DNA from: Peribacillus butanolivorans
Lineage (GTDB): Bacteria; Bacillota; Bacilli; Bacillales; DSM-1321
Assembly: GCF_001273755.1 (NCBI RefSeq)
Contig: NZ_LGYA01000001.1
Location: 1,198,857 to 1,262,856 of the forward strand
Reading direction: 5' to 3'
DNA: 64,000 nt
Positions 35,080 to 44,914 of the stretch are shown piece after piece; position 1 is the stretch's first letter; the number at the start of each line of letters is the position of its first letter. The notes under the pieces are model-generated. The model was not told the DNA's origin, did not search any database, and was given only the letters and a program-made list of their open reading frames with translations. The translations under genes and the position numbers were made by a program.

Positions 35080-35844
35080 ATGAATCAAGTGCTAATTGTT
35101 GAAAAGGATGTACGCGGTTACATGAAGATTTTATTTAATAGACCGGAAAAAAGGAATGCTGTGAATTATCAATTAATGGACGAACTTGAGGCGGTTTTGT
35201 CAAAAGCGGCAAGCGACGATGAAGTAAAGATGCTGGTCCTGACAGGGGCAGGCTCTCAGGCATTCTGTTCAGGTGGGGATCTAAGCGAGTTTCATGACCT
35301 CTACACAGAGGAAGAGGCCTTTACCATGTTATCAAAAATGGGTAAGATTCTTTATACACTAGCGGTTTTTCCAAAACCTACACTAGCACTTCTTAATGGG
35401 AGTGCTGTCGGTGGCGGGTGTGAAATAGCGACTGCTTGTGATTTTAGATTGGCAAAAAGTGGAGTGAAACTTGGTTTTGTACAGGGGACACTTGGGATTA
35501 CGACAGGATGGGGCGGTGCTTCGCTTTTACTTGAGAAAATACCAGAGCAAAAAGCGCTGAAACTATTGTTGGATGCAAAAATACATAAAGCTGAAGTAGC
35601 CAGGGAATTTGGTTTCGTAGATAAGATAATCGAAGAAGATACGAATGGATGGGAAGAATTTGTAGAAGATTTACTTCGTCATGAGACAGGAGTACTGATG
35701 GCTTATAAAAAATTATTGGTCAAGAAATGGAAGGATAGCGGGATAAAAGGAAGAATGGAAGCGGAAATTCGTGAATGTGCTAAACTATGGGCGACTGATG
35801 CACATCATGCTGCAGTCGATCGGTTTTTAAACAAGAAAAAATAA
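35080..35844 (+). CDS. Enoyl-CoA hydratase/isomerase family protein
   Basis: A 254-residue crotonase-superfamily protein. Oxyanion-hole segments FCSGGDLSEF and GSAVGGGCEIATACDFRLA are seen. The catalytic Glu pair of true hydratases is not clearly placed (TLGITTGWGGASLL follows), so hydratase, isomerase or 3-hydroxyisobutyryl-CoA hydrolase activity all remain open. ATG at 35080 is preceded by GGAGAAGG. It sits between rpmF and gerR with its own gap on both sides; I do not know of it at this place in B. subtilis. Confidence 0.85.
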   Translation: MNQVLIVEKDVRGYMKILFNRPEKRNAVNYQLMDELEAVLSKAASDDEVKMLVLTGAGSQAFCSGGDLSEFHDLYTEEEAFTMLSKMGKILYTLAVFPKPTLALLNGSAVGGGCEIATACDFRLAKSGVKLGFVQGTLGITTGWGGASLLLEKIPEQKALKLLLDAKIHKAEVAREFGFVDKIIEEDTNGWEEFVEDLLRHETGVLMAYKKLLVKKWKDSGIKGRMEAEIRECAKLWATDAHHAAVDRFLNKKK

Positions 35845-35922
35845 ATGTTACACCCTCTATATTTCTTCTATCTTTCCTAGCATGTGCATATTATGAAGTA
35901 AAACTTGCTGGGAGGTAGAGAG

Positions 35923-36540
35923 ATGTCACTTACGAGACAAGATGCATGGACACAGGATGAGGATTTGTTGCTGGTTGAAGTGGTATTAAGGCATATTCGA
36001 GAAGGCAGTACACAGTTAAGGGCATTTGAAGAAGTAGGGAAGCAGGTATCGAGAACATCAGCCGCTTGTGGATTTCGTTGGAATTCTTTTGTAAGAAAGC
36101 AATATAAATCAGGAATTGAGCTGGCCAAAAAGCAAAGGAAAGAACAGGCTGTAAAGGAAACCGATTTTGAAACGGAAACTGTAGTAGCAGAATTCAAGAC
36201 TATTGAACAAAAGACAAACGAGGAAAGGGAAAATGAATCTATTACCCTTCAGGAAGTTATATTATATTTAACGAAAATGGATGAATTAATCCAACTTGAT
36301 AGTAAGGAAAAAGAACAAATTTCTGAGCACTCACTTTTACTTGAACAGGAAAATGATCGTTTACAGGATGAAAATAGACTGTTGAAAGAAAACTTGAAAG
36401 TGGTAGAGGAAGATTATCGTGCGTTAATGCAAATTATGGAGCGGGCTAGAAAGCTCAGTGTGCTAGAAGACGAAAAGGCGAATCCGAAAGTTAGTTTTCA
36501 AATGGATAAAAACGGAAATTTGGAAAGGGTTAATAAATAA
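35923..36540 (+). CDS. gerR: RsfA-family sporulation regulator GerR (YlbO)
   Basis: A 205-residue DNA-binding protein: an N-terminal Myb/SANT-like domain (about 3-60, [19 protein letters not shown] and FRWNSFV), a Glu-rich linker and a long C-terminal coiled coil (about 130-185). B. subtilis GerR is made in the mother cell under sigma-E and modulates part of that regulon. ATG at 35923 is six bases after GGGAGG; the longer frame to 35905 covers that site. Ends at a terminator. Confidence 0.9.
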   Translation: MSLTRQDAWTQDEDLLLVEVVLRHIREGSTQLRAFEEVGKQVSRTSAACGFRWNSFVRKQYKSGIELAKKQRKEQAVKETDFETETVVAEFKTIEQKTNEERENESITLQEVILYLTKMDELIQLDSKEKEQISEHSLLLEQENDRLQDENRLLKENLKVVEEDYRALMQIMERARKLSVLEDEKANPKVSFQMDKNGNLERVNK

Positions 36541-36576
36541 AAAAAGCGGGTGGAAATATCCGCCCGCTTTTTTTAT
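36541..36576. terminator. Bidirectional terminator after gerR
   Basis: AAAAAGCGGGTGGA-AATA-TCCGCCCGCTTTTTTT (one T-G pair), shared with the convergent ylbP. Confidence 0.9.
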
Positions 36577-36580
36577 CACC

Positions 36581-37072
36581 TTATTCTTGTGTATCTATGT
36601 TTATGTTCTCTTCTTGTTTGACAAATGGGCTCCAAATTAGCGGGTTTTCTCCAAGGTCCCGGTCCATATCATAGGAAACAGCAGAGAAATCCATTTTTTT
36701 CCAAAAGTCTTGTGAATGAACTCTTGGGTTCGTTTTGATTGGCATGTTCAGACTTTTAGCGAATTCAACTAAAGCTCTTCCATAACCTTTTTTCTGATAG
36801 TTAGGCAAGACTTCAAGTTTCCAAAGAACGAGGAAGTCTCTTGTATTATCAAAATACTGGTCAAAATTAGCACTTTTTTTGTACAGACTCATCCTTGCTA
36901 CAAGTTTGTCACCATAAAAGATACCGTAAAAAGGTGATTGGCTGTCATTTTCAATGATGTTACCTTCTAAATCATCGAGCATTGACAGTTCCTGTATCCC
37001 GTATTCTTTGAATTTTTTGAATTCCTCAAGCGTTTTAAAATTTACAAGTAATCTCTCCACCTTGTATTCCAT
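36581..37072 (-). CDS. ylbP: GNAT-family N-acetyltransferase YlbP
   Basis: A 163-residue acetyltransferase. The acetyl-CoA binding loop is LEVLPNYQKKGYGRALVEFAK (about residues 90-110), preceded by GIFYGDKLVARMSLY. Substrate unknown. ATG at 37072 lies seven bases after GGGGGAG (minus strand). It converges with gerR and is divergent from panE. Confidence 0.88.
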   Translation of the reverse strand: MEYKVERLLVNFKTLEEFKKFKEYGIQELSMLDDLEGNIIENDSQSPFYGIFYGDKLVARMSLYKKSANFDQYFDNTRDFLVLWKLEVLPNYQKKGYGRALVEFAKSLNMPIKTNPRVHSQDFWKKMDFSAVSYDMDRDLGENPLIWSPFVKQEENINIDTQE

Positions 37073-37530
37073 AAAAAAGCTCCCCCTTAATTCTGATAAA
37101 CCTCTTCCAACAATACCTTTGAAAGTACCTCAATGCTAAGTTATCATGTGGAATTCCAGCTTAAGGCATAAATCTAGTGTGGCATCAATCGATTCATCCT
37201 TGCTGACTAAATGCTTACAGCCGAGTATCCCCCGCCCTTTTTCCTTCGATTTCTCGTCGGCTTAAGACTGGAGGTATCTTTTGTTCCTATAAAGTCAAAA
37301 AAACGGCTCGGCTTTTATATCTAATATACCATTAATTTATCTCATAAAGAAGGAAATAAAACTTAGGCTGTCGTATTTATAATTCGCTCCCCTTATTTTT
37401 ATAGCGAGCGGAAATGAGCATGGGGATAGCGATGCAGGGGTTTCTTCGATCGAGAGGAGGAATCGCCGCAGGTTAAAAAAGAAAATGTGTTAAAATAGTA
37501 AATATATATCAAAAAGTAAGGAAGGTTATT
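37073..37530. other. Divergent ylbP-panE gap with competing inverted repeats
   Basis: About 460 bases without a convincing gene. AGCCGAG at 37219 can pair either with TCGGCT at 37257 or with CTCGGCT at 37307, the latter followed by TTTT, an arrangement like an attenuator. A 37-codon frame from 37210 has no ribosome-binding site and is not annotated. Confidence 0.4.
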
Positions 37531-38415
37531 ATGAGAATTGGAATCATAGGGGGCGGGGCAATCGGTTTGTTGTTCGCATCTCGTTTGAGTGGGAATCATA
37601 GTGTTACTCTTTATACTCGTACAACGGAACAAGCATCCATTATAAATCGTGATGGTCTGTGTTTTATTGAGAATGGGGAAAGCCGGTTGCTAACAGGGAT
37701 AGTTTCGAAAGCTATGGAAGAAGGTACATCGAGTGAAGATCTTATCATAATAACTGTTAAGCAATATCACCTTTCGCAAATCTTACCCGTCATTGAACGA
37801 ATACAAGTTCCATTGCTATTCTTGCAGAATGGCTATGGACATATATCTTATTTGAAACAGCTGCAATCACCAGTCATCTATGTTGGGGTAGTGGAGCATG
37901 GGGCCCTGAAACATGACCAAAATACTGTGGAGCATACGGGACTCGGTATCACGCGGGTGGCATCCTTCAAAGGAAGTCTTGATCAGCTGTCGTTATTAGA
38001 TGAAAAAATCAATCGTTTTCCTTTTTCTAAGAGTGAGAACTATCACTCTATGCTGATAGATAAGCTGGTCGTTAATGCAGTTATTAATCCATTAACAGCG
38101 ATACTATCTGTGGAAAATGGAAAATTAATCAGTAATCCCTTTTATTATCAGCTGTTTCAGGCTCTTTTCGAGGAAATTTCTGCTATTTTAGAATTGCCAA
38201 ATAAGATGGGGTCATTTGAACATGTAAAATCCGTATGCTTTGCAACAGCAGAAAACCGATCTTCCATGCTCAAAGACATAGATAATGGCAGGAAAACGGA
38301 AATCGATGCTATTTTGGGTTATATCCTCTCGGAGGCAAAGGGAAAAGAGAAAAGTGATTGCGTAACGGCTTCTCTATATAAGATGGTTAAAGGAAAAGAG
38401 TCTCAGGGGGGATGA
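37531..38415 (+). CDS. panE: 2-dehydropantoate 2-reductase (YlbQ)
   Basis: A 294-residue ketopantoate reductase, which makes pantoate with NADPH in the pantothenate and CoA pathway. The N-terminal Rossmann loop is GGGAIGLLFASRL (about residues 7-19), and DKLVVNAVINPLTAIL (about residue 175) carries the catalytic Lys. Length is normal. ATG at 37531 lies seven bases after AAGGAAGG. A DUF3397 gene starts four bases after its stop. Confidence 0.92.
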   Translation: MRIGIIGGGAIGLLFASRLSGNHSVTLYTRTTEQASIINRDGLCFIENGESRLLTGIVSKAMEEGTSSEDLIIITVKQYHLSQILPVIERIQVPLLFLQNGYGHISYLKQLQSPVIYVGVVEHGALKHDQNTVEHTGLGITRVASFKGSLDQLSLLDEKINRFPFSKSENYHSMLIDKLVVNAVINPLTAILSVENGKLISNPFYYQLFQALFEEISAILELPNKMGSFEHVKSVCFATAENRSSMLKDIDNGRKTEIDAILGYILSEAKGKEKSDCVTASLYKMVKGKESQGG

Positions 38416-38419
38416 GGGT

Positions 38420-38812
38420 GTGCCGAACTTTGTATCAAGTCTTGCTGCGATATTTATTACCTTGCCCTTTATAGGGTATATTCTATTTTTTATCGGTGCT
38501 AAACAATTCACTGGAAACCATAGACGATCCGTTCAATTTGCGATGGATATGAGTACATTACTTTTCGTTTTATCAGTCCATTATTTAATTATTACAATTT
38601 GGGATATACATATTCTTTGGGTGATCATGCTGATCATGATTGTCAACGCATTTGTTGTTGTTCTTGTCCATTATAAGGTGAAAGAAGAAATCATTTTTCA
38701 TAAGGTTTTAAAAGGTTTTTGGAGAGTGAATTTTGCCTTCTTTTTCTGCGCTTACCTACTATTATTTTCCATTGGTTTGATTACAAGTATTACGAAGATA
38801 TTGACTACATAA
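38420..38812 (+). CDS. DUF3397 membrane protein
   Basis: A 130-residue protein with four predicted membrane helices, of the DUF3397 family found between panE and bshC in bacilli. Function unknown. The GTG start at 38420 follows GGGGGATGAGG within the end of panE, so the two are cotranscribed. Confidence 0.8.
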   Translation: MPNFVSSLAAIFITLPFIGYILFFIGAKQFTGNHRRSVQFAMDMSTLLFVLSVHYLIITIWDIHILWVIMLIMIVNAFVVVLVHYKVKEEIIFHKVLKGFWRVNFAFFFCAYLLLFSIGLITSITKILTT

Positions 38813-38921
38813 CATAGAACATAACATCAATTTTCTGCTGCTGGGCAACTTCTTTTGTTTTCTTAAAACAGAATGTTATACTCTAAAAAGAATTGTAGTT
38901 GCAGAGAAAGGGAGAACAGAA

Positions 38922-40550
38922 ATGGAGATGAAAGATCTCGCGTTACCATCTTTAAATCGTTTTGCATCGGACTATTTACAAAACCGTCTTGAAACTGAGG
39001 AGTATTTTCACTATGACCTGTCCAATCCGGACATATATCGTAATAGATACCTTGAATTGATGAACCGTTCGTTTTTACGAGGGGAGTTATCAGATTACAT
39101 ACAACAATACATGTCTCGTTTTCCAAGCAGTGATGCTGTTAATGGAAATATTGAAAGGCTGCGCAGTAACGATTCAGTGGTCGTGATTGGCGGGCAGCAG
39201 GCTGGTTTATTGTCAGGTCCGCTTTATACGATTCATAAAGTGATATCAATCATTAAGCTTGCAGAAGAACAAGAAAAAGAACTAGGGAAGTCTGTAATTC
39301 CTGTTTTTTGGATAGCTGGTGAAGATCATGATTTAGCTGAAGTCAATCATGTTTATGTGATGAAAAACAATAAACCTAATAAAAAGACATACCCTTCATA
39401 TCAGCCATATAAAACAATGATTTCGGATGTGGAGCTTGATACGGAAAAGGCAGAGAAGTGGTTCGAAGAAATCATTGAAACTTACGGAGAAACAGCCTTT
39501 ACGAATAAACTTCTTATTGATATTAAAGAAACAATCGAGCAATCGAACACATTCGTCGACTTTTTTGCCCGTCTGATTCACGAATGGTTCCATGAATATG
39601 GCCTTTTACTTGTCGATGCTGGTGATCCGAAACTAAGGGAAATTGAAACAGGCTTCTTTGAATCGATGATTAAAAAAAGTGAACGGATTGCAGAAGTTGT
39701 CGTGGAGCAACAATCATATATGCATGCTCAAGGCTATGCAAAAATGATAGAAATGGATAAACAGGCAGCTAATTTATTTTATTATGATACAGATAAAAAA
39801 GATCGATGTTTGCTCGAACGGGTAGATGGTATGTTCAGCGGGAAGAACGGAGAGGTTTCATTTTCTGAGCAGGAACTCTTGCAGATAGCCAAAGGTCATC
39901 CAGAACAACTAAGCAATAATGTCATTACTCGTCCGCTTATGCAGGAAATGCTTTTCCCGGTATTAGCTTTTATTTCTGGACCGGGGGAAATTGCTTATTG
40001 GGCAGAATTGAAACAGGCATTTGAGTTGTTTTCAATGAAGATGCCGCCAATCGTTCCGAGGTTAAACATCACGCTTGTAGAGCGTGGCGTTCAAACTGAT
40101 CTTGAGGAAACAGAACTCGAGTTGGAGACCGTGTTGACTGAAGGAACCACGAATGCTGTTCGATGTTACCTTGATACTGTGAAGGATGAGACGATTGATC
40201 AATTATTCGGGCAGTTGAAATCGCAACTTGAAGATAATCATGAAAAGCTATCAGTGCACGCTGTTTCGTTAGATAGAGGTCTTGAGCCGATGTTGAATAA
40301 AAATATCGAATTCATCCAAAAGCAATTGGATTTCATGTATGGGAAAATTGGTGACCGTACTAAGGAACGCCACTCGGTTGTATTGAAAAAGTTTGAACGG
40401 ATAGCAAATTCGCTGTATCCTCTGGAATCACCACAGGAGAGGATTTGGAATGTTTTTTATTACTTGAATCAATATGGACCAGATTTTGTTCGGGAAATTA
40501 TGAAACTGGATTATCAGTTCAATAACCAGCACAAATTGATTTTTTTGTAG
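38922..40550 (+). CDS. bshC: Bacillithiol synthase, cysteine-adding enzyme BshC (YllA)
   Basis: A 542-residue enzyme that adds cysteine to glucosaminyl malate, the last step of bacillithiol synthesis. The N-terminal Rossmann-like core holds VIGGQQAGLLSGPLYTIHK, followed by IPVFWIAGEDHD; a long coiled coil (about 385-450) precedes the C-terminal part. ATG at 38922 follows AAAGGGAGAA. Its place right before mraZ is standard for bacilli. A terminator separates it from the division cluster. Confidence 0.95.
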   Translation: MEMKDLALPSLNRFASDYLQNRLETEEYFHYDLSNPDIYRNRYLELMNRSFLRGELSDYIQQYMSRFPSSDAVNGNIERLRSNDSVVVIGGQQAGLLSGPLYTIHKVISIIKLAEEQEKELGKSVIPVFWIAGEDHDLAEVNHVYVMKNNKPNKKTYPSYQPYKTMISDVELDTEKAEKWFEEIIETYGETAFTNKLLIDIKETIEQSNTFVDFFARLIHEWFHEYGLLLVDAGDPKLREIETGFFESMIKKSERIAEVVVEQQSYMHAQGYAKMIEMDKQAANLFYYDTDKKDRCLLERVDGMFSGKNGEVSFSEQELLQIAKGHPEQLSNNVITRPLMQEMLFPVLAFISGPGEIAYWAELKQAFELFSMKMPPIVPRLNITLVERGVQTDLEETELELETVLTEGTTNAVRCYLDTVKDETIDQLFGQLKSQLEDNHEKLSVHAVSLDRGLEPMLNKNIEFIQKQLDFMYGKIGDRTKERHSVVLKKFERIANSLYPLESPQERIWNVFYYLNQYGPDFVREIMKLDYQFNNQHKLIFL

Positions 40551-40646
40551 AAAAACTCACCTGGTTGGATGAGAGTGGTGGGCAAATGATTTTGAACAAA
40601 GAGACTCACCTACCTTTAGGAAGAATGGGACTATAAAAATCAGCAG

Positions 40647-40675
40647 AAAGACAGGCGACCAGCCTGTCTTTTTTT
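40647..40675 (+). terminator. Terminator after bshC
   Basis: AAAGACAGGC-GACCA-GCCTGTCTTT followed by TTTT. Confidence 0.9.
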
Positions 40676-40836
40676 GTTTGTGGCCATTTGGCATGTAAGC
40701 CTTCGACAGTATTAGTGTGACTGTGTCTTAGTGTGCGTTAATTCGAGTGAAATGGTGTTGTCTTTAAATAAATTGGCTAAATAAACTTAAGAAGAAAAGA
40801 AGGGAATTTTTACTTATAAGGAGAAAGTAAAAACAA

Positions 40837-40860
40837 GTGGAGAAAGGTGGGGGAATGTGG
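40837..40860 (+). promoter_or_regulatory. MraZ boxes: three GTGG repeats at 10-bp period
   Basis: GTGGAG (40837), GTGGGG (40847) and GTGGTA (40857) start exactly ten bases apart, the layout of the MraZ operator (three GTGG-type repeats, one per helical turn) known before mraZ in B. subtilis and mollicutes. They lie 33-56 bases before the mraZ start. Two more GTGG at 40878 and 40887 overlap the ribosome-binding region at a 9-base distance. Confidence 0.85.
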
Positions 40861-40892
40861 TACATTGAGATTAGAATGTGGGGGTTGTGGGT

Positions 40893-41324
40893 ATGTTCAT
40901 GGGAGAGTACCATCATAACATCGATATAAAAGGTCGTCTGATTGTCCCAGTTAAATTCAGGGACAACCTTGGGGAACAATTTGTACTGACCCGTGGACTT
41001 GATCAATGTTTATTTGGTTACCCTATGGAAGAGTGGAAGCTGCTTGAAGAGAAGCTGAAAGCCCTGCCTTTAACAAAAAAAGATGCCCGAGCCTTTACCC
41101 GTTTTTTCTTTTCGGCAGCAACAGAATGCGAAATAGATAAACAAGGGCGAATAAATATTCCCACGCCGCTTACTTCATATGGCCAATTGGAAAAAGAATG
41201 TGTAATTCTTGGTGTTACCAATCGTATTGAGATTTGGAGCAAATCCCTTTGGGAAAACTATTTTTCAGCTTCAGAGGATTCTTTCGCTGAGATAGCAGAA
41301 AATATGATTGGCTTTGATATTTAA
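40893..41324 (+). CDS. mraZ: Transcriptional regulator MraZ
   Basis: A 143-residue AbrB-fold DNA-binding protein that autoregulates the mraZ-rsmH-ftsL-pbpB operon. Both repeats of the family core are visible, [13 protein letters not shown] and [15 protein letters not shown] at 40893 gives [10 protein letters not shown], the same length as B. subtilis; the longer frame to 40878 runs through the G-rich ribosome-binding region. First gene of the division cluster. Confidence 0.96.
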   Translation: MFMGEYHHNIDIKGRLIVPVKFRDNLGEQFVLTRGLDQCLFGYPMEEWKLLEEKLKALPLTKKDARAFTRFFFSAATECEIDKQGRINIPTPLTSYGQLEKECVILGVTNRIEIWSKSLWENYFSASEDSFAEIAENMIGFDI

Positions 41325-41376
41325 GGCTGCCCTCAGAAATAGAGTTACTCAATAACCGATTGGAAGGATGTCTAGC

Positions 41377-42309
41377 ATGTTTCAACATACAACAGTGTTA
41401 TTAAAAGAGACGGTTGATGGATTAAACATCAAACCTGATGGAATTTATGTAGATTGTACTTTAGGAGGGGCAGGCCACAGTGAATACTTGCTCTCACAGC
41501 TATCTGACAAGGGCAGACTTTATGCTTTTGATCAGGACGAGACGGCTATTCAGAATGCTAAGGCTAAATTAGAAAGCTATGGAGACCGTATTGTACTCGT
41601 TCCTAATAATTTTAAATACTTAAAAGAAGAGTTGAATGCCCGGGGAATCGAGAAAGTGGATGGGATTCTTTATGATTTAGGTGTGTCATCTCCACAATTG
41701 GATACGCCAGAGCGAGGATTCAGTTATAACCATGATGCGCCGCTGGATATGAGGATGGATCAGAGTGCTGCTATTTCTGCATATGATGTTGTGAATACTT
41801 GGTCATTCCATGAATTGATGAGAATCTTCTTTCAATATGGAGAAGAAAAATTTTCTAAACAAATTGCCAGGAAAATTGAAGCAGCTCGTGAAATAAAACC
41901 GATTGAAACAACGTTTGAGCTTGTAGAGCTAATTAAAGATGGAATTCCTGCACCGGCAAGAAGAAAAGGTGGACACCCCGCGAAACGAGTATTTCAAGCA
42001 ATACGAATTGCTGTAAATGATGAACTTGGTGTCTTTGAAGATTCTTTAGAGCAAGCTATTTCCCTATTGGATATAGAAGGAAGAATATCTGTCATTACAT
42101 TCCATTCTCTAGAAGATAGAATTTGTAAAACAGTATTTAAGAAAGCTAGTGCCTTGCCTGACCTTCCGCATGGACTTCCAGTTATTCCTGATGAATTTAA
42201 ACCGCCTATGAAATTAATCACGAGAAAACCAATCTTACCTTCAGAAGAAGAATTGGAAGGGAATAATCGTTCCCGTTCAGCTAAGTTAAGAATTGCCGAG
42301 AAACAATAA
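41377..42309 (+). CDS. rsmH: 16S rRNA (cytosine(1402)-N4)-methyltransferase RsmH (MraW)
   Basis: A 310-residue SAM-dependent enzyme that modifies C1402 in the ribosomal P site. The SAM loop [12 protein letters not shown] is near residue 25, and [12 protein letters not shown] and the C-terminal [12 protein letters not shown] are typical. ATG at 41377 ([16 protein letters not shown]) is eight bases after GGAAGGA; three codons further upstream are open but lack support. Confidence 0.96.
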   Translation: MFQHTTVLLKETVDGLNIKPDGIYVDCTLGGAGHSEYLLSQLSDKGRLYAFDQDETAIQNAKAKLESYGDRIVLVPNNFKYLKEELNARGIEKVDGILYDLGVSSPQLDTPERGFSYNHDAPLDMRMDQSAAISAYDVVNTWSFHELMRIFFQYGEEKFSKQIARKIEAAREIKPIETTFELVELIKDGIPAPARRKGGHPAKRVFQAIRIAVNDELGVFEDSLEQAISLLDIEGRISVITFHSLEDRICKTVFKKASALPDLPHGLPVIPDEFKPPMKLITRKPILPSEEELEGNNRSRSAKLRIAEKQ

Positions 42310-42339
42310 ATATAGAAAAATCAGTAAGGGGGAGCATGA

Positions 42340-42696
42340 ATGAGTTCTATAGCCAAAAAAATGCAAGAACAGCAATATGAAGACCAACAGCAACAACAGA
42401 CACATCAAACAGTGGTCATCCGTAAAGCGAAGATATCCATTGGTGAAGTAATCTTACTATGTGCCCTTGCTATTATGGTTACATTTTTGGGAGTGAAAAT
42501 AGTTTCTAACCAAGCGGCCATTTATGAAACGAATAAAGAGATCCAGCAAGTCGAAGTATCAATTGATAAACAGAGTAAAGTGAACGAAGATTTGAAAGTG
42601 CAGGTTGATGAACTTAGTACATACGAAAGAATTTGGAAAAAAGCTGAAGAGCTAGGGTTCAAGTTAAATAAGAATAATGTGAAGGGTGTGCAGTGA
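42340..42696 (+). CDS. ftsL: Cell division protein FtsL
   Basis: A 118-residue bitopic protein: a Gln-rich cytoplasmic N terminus of about 35 residues, one membrane helix (about 37-56) and an extracellular leucine-zipper-like coiled coil (about 60-100). It assembles with DivIC and DivIB at the septum. ATG at 42340 is eight bases after GGGGGAG. Its stop overlaps the region of the pbpB start. Confidence 0.9.
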   Translation: MSSIAKKMQEQQYEDQQQQQTHQTVVIRKAKISIGEVILLCALAIMVTFLGVKIVSNQAAIYETNKEIQQVEVSIDKQSKVNEDLKVQVDELSTYERIWKKAEELGFKLNKNNVKGVQ

Positions 42697-42698
42697 TA

Positions 42699-44861
42699 AT
42701 GCAGAAACAAAAAAATATGAAGCATGGAGCAGCCGGATTATTCTTCTTATTCGGCCTGCTCTTTTTTGTATTAATCTGCCGCTTTTTGTATATTCAGGTG
42801 ACAGGCACAGCCGGTGGTGAGGTACTAGCTTCGAAAATCGACAAGAAATATGAAAGAGAACAGGTCATAGAAGCTAAAAGGGGAAGTATCCTCGATACAA
42901 AGGGTGAAGTCATTGCCGAGGATACTTCTTCCTATATTTTAAGGGCTGTACTTAGTGAAAAGGAAACTGAGCATGTCAAAGACCCAGAAATGACGGCTGC
43001 TAAACTTGCTAAATATATAGATATGGATGAGCAGGACATCTATGAGCGCCTTACGAAAAAAGAGGCATACCAGGTGGAGTTTGGTAAGGCCGGCAAGGAT
43101 TTGACTCAGGTTGTCAAACAGAAAATAGAAAAATTGGAACTGCCGGGAATTACATTTGGAAGAACGAATAAACGCTTTTATCCGAATGGAATCTTCGCAT
43201 CTCATCTAATTGGCTATGTAGAAAAAGATGAGAAAACCGGAGAAATGGCTGGTAAGTTCGGAATTGAAAAGTACCTCAATAAAGAATTGCAGGAAACGGA
43301 TGGAAAGCTGACATATGACAGTGACAAATGGGGAATTCTTTTACCGGATACGAAGGAAAAGGTGGTAGCTCCGGATAATGGTAATGATGTAATGTTGACC
43401 ATCGACAAGAAAATACAAACTTTCTTGGAAGATTCGTTGAGTAAAGTGCAAGAAAAGTATGATCCCGAGCAAATCATAGCGATTGTATCCAATCCCAAAA
43501 CGGGGGAAATTGTAGCGATGGGGCAAAGACCTACCTTCCATCCGACAACGAAAGAGGGGCTTACGGATACGTGGCGTAACCTTGCTATTGAAGAATCATT
43601 CGAACCAGGCTCAACCATGAAAACGTTCACCCTTGCAGCTGCTGTGGAAGAAGGGGTCTTTAATCCCAATGAAAGTTTTACTGCCGGCACTTACAAGACG
43701 GGAGCGGGCTCCATCGGTGATCACAGCGGAATCGAAAGAGGAAAAAGTATGACCTTTCTTGAAGGTGTACAACGTTCTTCCAATGTCGCTTTTGCGACAT
43801 TGGCAATGGATAAAATCGGTGCGGATACCTTCCGAGAATATTTGACGAAGTTTGGTTTCGATAATAAGACGGGGATTGATCTGCCGAATGAGATAACTGG
43901 TAAAATTCAATATAAATATAAGCTTGAAAAGGTTACAACATCCTTTGGCCAAGGTTCAACCGTTACACCGATTCAACAGATCCAAGCGGCTTCGGCAATT
44001 GCCAATGATGGAAAAATGATGCAACCGTATGTGATTAAAAGTATTTCCGATCAGGATACCGGAAAAGTATTGAAAACGACAAAACCAAAAGTATCAGGTG
44101 AACCGATTTCAGCAGAGACTGCTAAGCAAGTACGTGACTATTTGGAAACGGTAATCTCTGCGAAAAAAGGAACAGGGAAAAAATATGCCATTGAAGGATA
44201 CGAAGTAGCAGGGAAAACAGGTACAGCTCAGATTGCCGGTCCAACAGGCCGATATTTAGAAGGGAAGAATAACTATGTATTCTCCTTTTTAGGTATGGCT
44301 CCAAAAGATGACCCACAACTGGTCATCTATGTGGCGGTCAAAAAGCCAAACTTAGGTGCCACATATGTAGGAGCGGATCCATTGTCTGAAATATTTAATC
44401 CTGTCATGCAAAATAGCCTGCAATATTTAAATATAAAGCCTTCTGATGTGAAAAAACAAACAGCCAATAAAATTGAAGACTATACTAATCAATCTGAGAG
44501 TTCTTCTGTTAAGGAGCTGGAACAGTTAGGATATGAAGTTAGTACGATCGGAAGCGGTCGAAAAGTTCTCGATCAATCACCTAAAGCAGGGAGCACCCTC
44601 TTACAGGGTGAAAAAATAATCCTTCGAACAGAAGGTGATATGAAAGTTCCTGATATGAAAGGATGGTCCTTACGTGATGTAATGAAATTAGCTAAGGTTG
44701 CGAAGCTGGATCTCCAAACTTCAGGAACAGGTTATGTGAGTAAACAGAATATCAAGGTAGGTAAAAAGGTTAAGGAAGGGGACTCTTTCAATGTTGAATT
44801 GTCCCAACCAGAAGGCGCTGCCGATAATTTATCAAGTAATGAGAATAAAGGGTCTGATTAA
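42699..44861 (+). CDS. pbpB: Septal transpeptidase PBP 2B
   Basis: A 720-residue class B penicillin-binding protein: N-terminal anchor (about 12-32), dimerisation domain, transpeptidase domain with S305-T-M-K308, S360-S-N362 and K506-T-G508, and two C-terminal PASTA domains (about 590-700). It cross-links septal peptidoglycan. ATG at 42699 follows the ftsL stop by two bases; GTG at 42693 is an alternative. It ends before a terminator hairpin that has been duplicated by an IS insertion. Confidence 0.96.
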   Translation: MQKQKNMKHGAAGLFFLFGLLFFVLICRFLYIQVTGTAGGEVLASKIDKKYEREQVIEAKRGSILDTKGEVIAEDTSSYILRAVLSEKETEHVKDPEMTAAKLAKYIDMDEQDIYERLTKKEAYQVEFGKAGKDLTQVVKQKIEKLELPGITFGRTNKRFYPNGIFASHLIGYVEKDEKTGEMAGKFGIEKYLNKELQETDGKLTYDSDKWGILLPDTKEKVVAPDNGNDVMLTIDKKIQTFLEDSLSKVQEKYDPEQIIAIVSNPKTGEIVAMGQRPTFHPTTKEGLTDTWRNLAIEESFEPGSTMKTFTLAAAVEEGVFNPNESFTAGTYKTGAGSIGDHSGIERGKSMTFLEGVQRSSNVAFATLAMDKIGADTFREYLTKFGFDNKTGIDLPNEITGKIQYKYKLEKVTTSFGQGSTVTPIQQIQAASAIANDGKMMQPYVIKSISDQDTGKVLKTTKPKVSGEPISAETAKQVRDYLETVISAKKGTGKKYAIEGYEVAGKTGTAQIAGPTGRYLEGKNNYVFSFLGMAPKDDPQLVIYVAVKKPNLGATYVGADPLSEIFNPVMQNSLQYLNIKPSDVKKQTANKIEDYTNQSESSSVKELEQLGYEVSTIGSGRKVLDQSPKAGSTLLQGEKIILRTEGDMKVPDMKGWSLRDVMKLAKVAKLDLQTSGTGYVSKQNIKVGKKVKEGDSFNVELSQPEGAADNLSSNENKGSD

Positions 44862-44879
44862 AAATATAGATATTTTAAA

Positions 44880-44911
44880 AAAGAGGGTGATCCAAATAGA
44901 TCACCCTCTTT
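44880..44911 (+). repeat. Left copy of 32-bp target duplication, also the pbpB terminator
   Basis: The sequence is identical to 46667-46698. It is itself a perfect palindrome: AAAGAGGGTGATC, a CAAATA loop and GATCACCCTCTTT. Before the insertion it was most likely the single terminator between pbpB and spoVD. Confidence 0.92.
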
Positions 44912-44914
44912 CAG

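Noticed and set aside
37210-37323. 37-codon ORF upstream of panE
   Set aside because: No ribosome-binding site and Pro/Phe-rich low-complexity composition; the inverted repeats are a better explanation.
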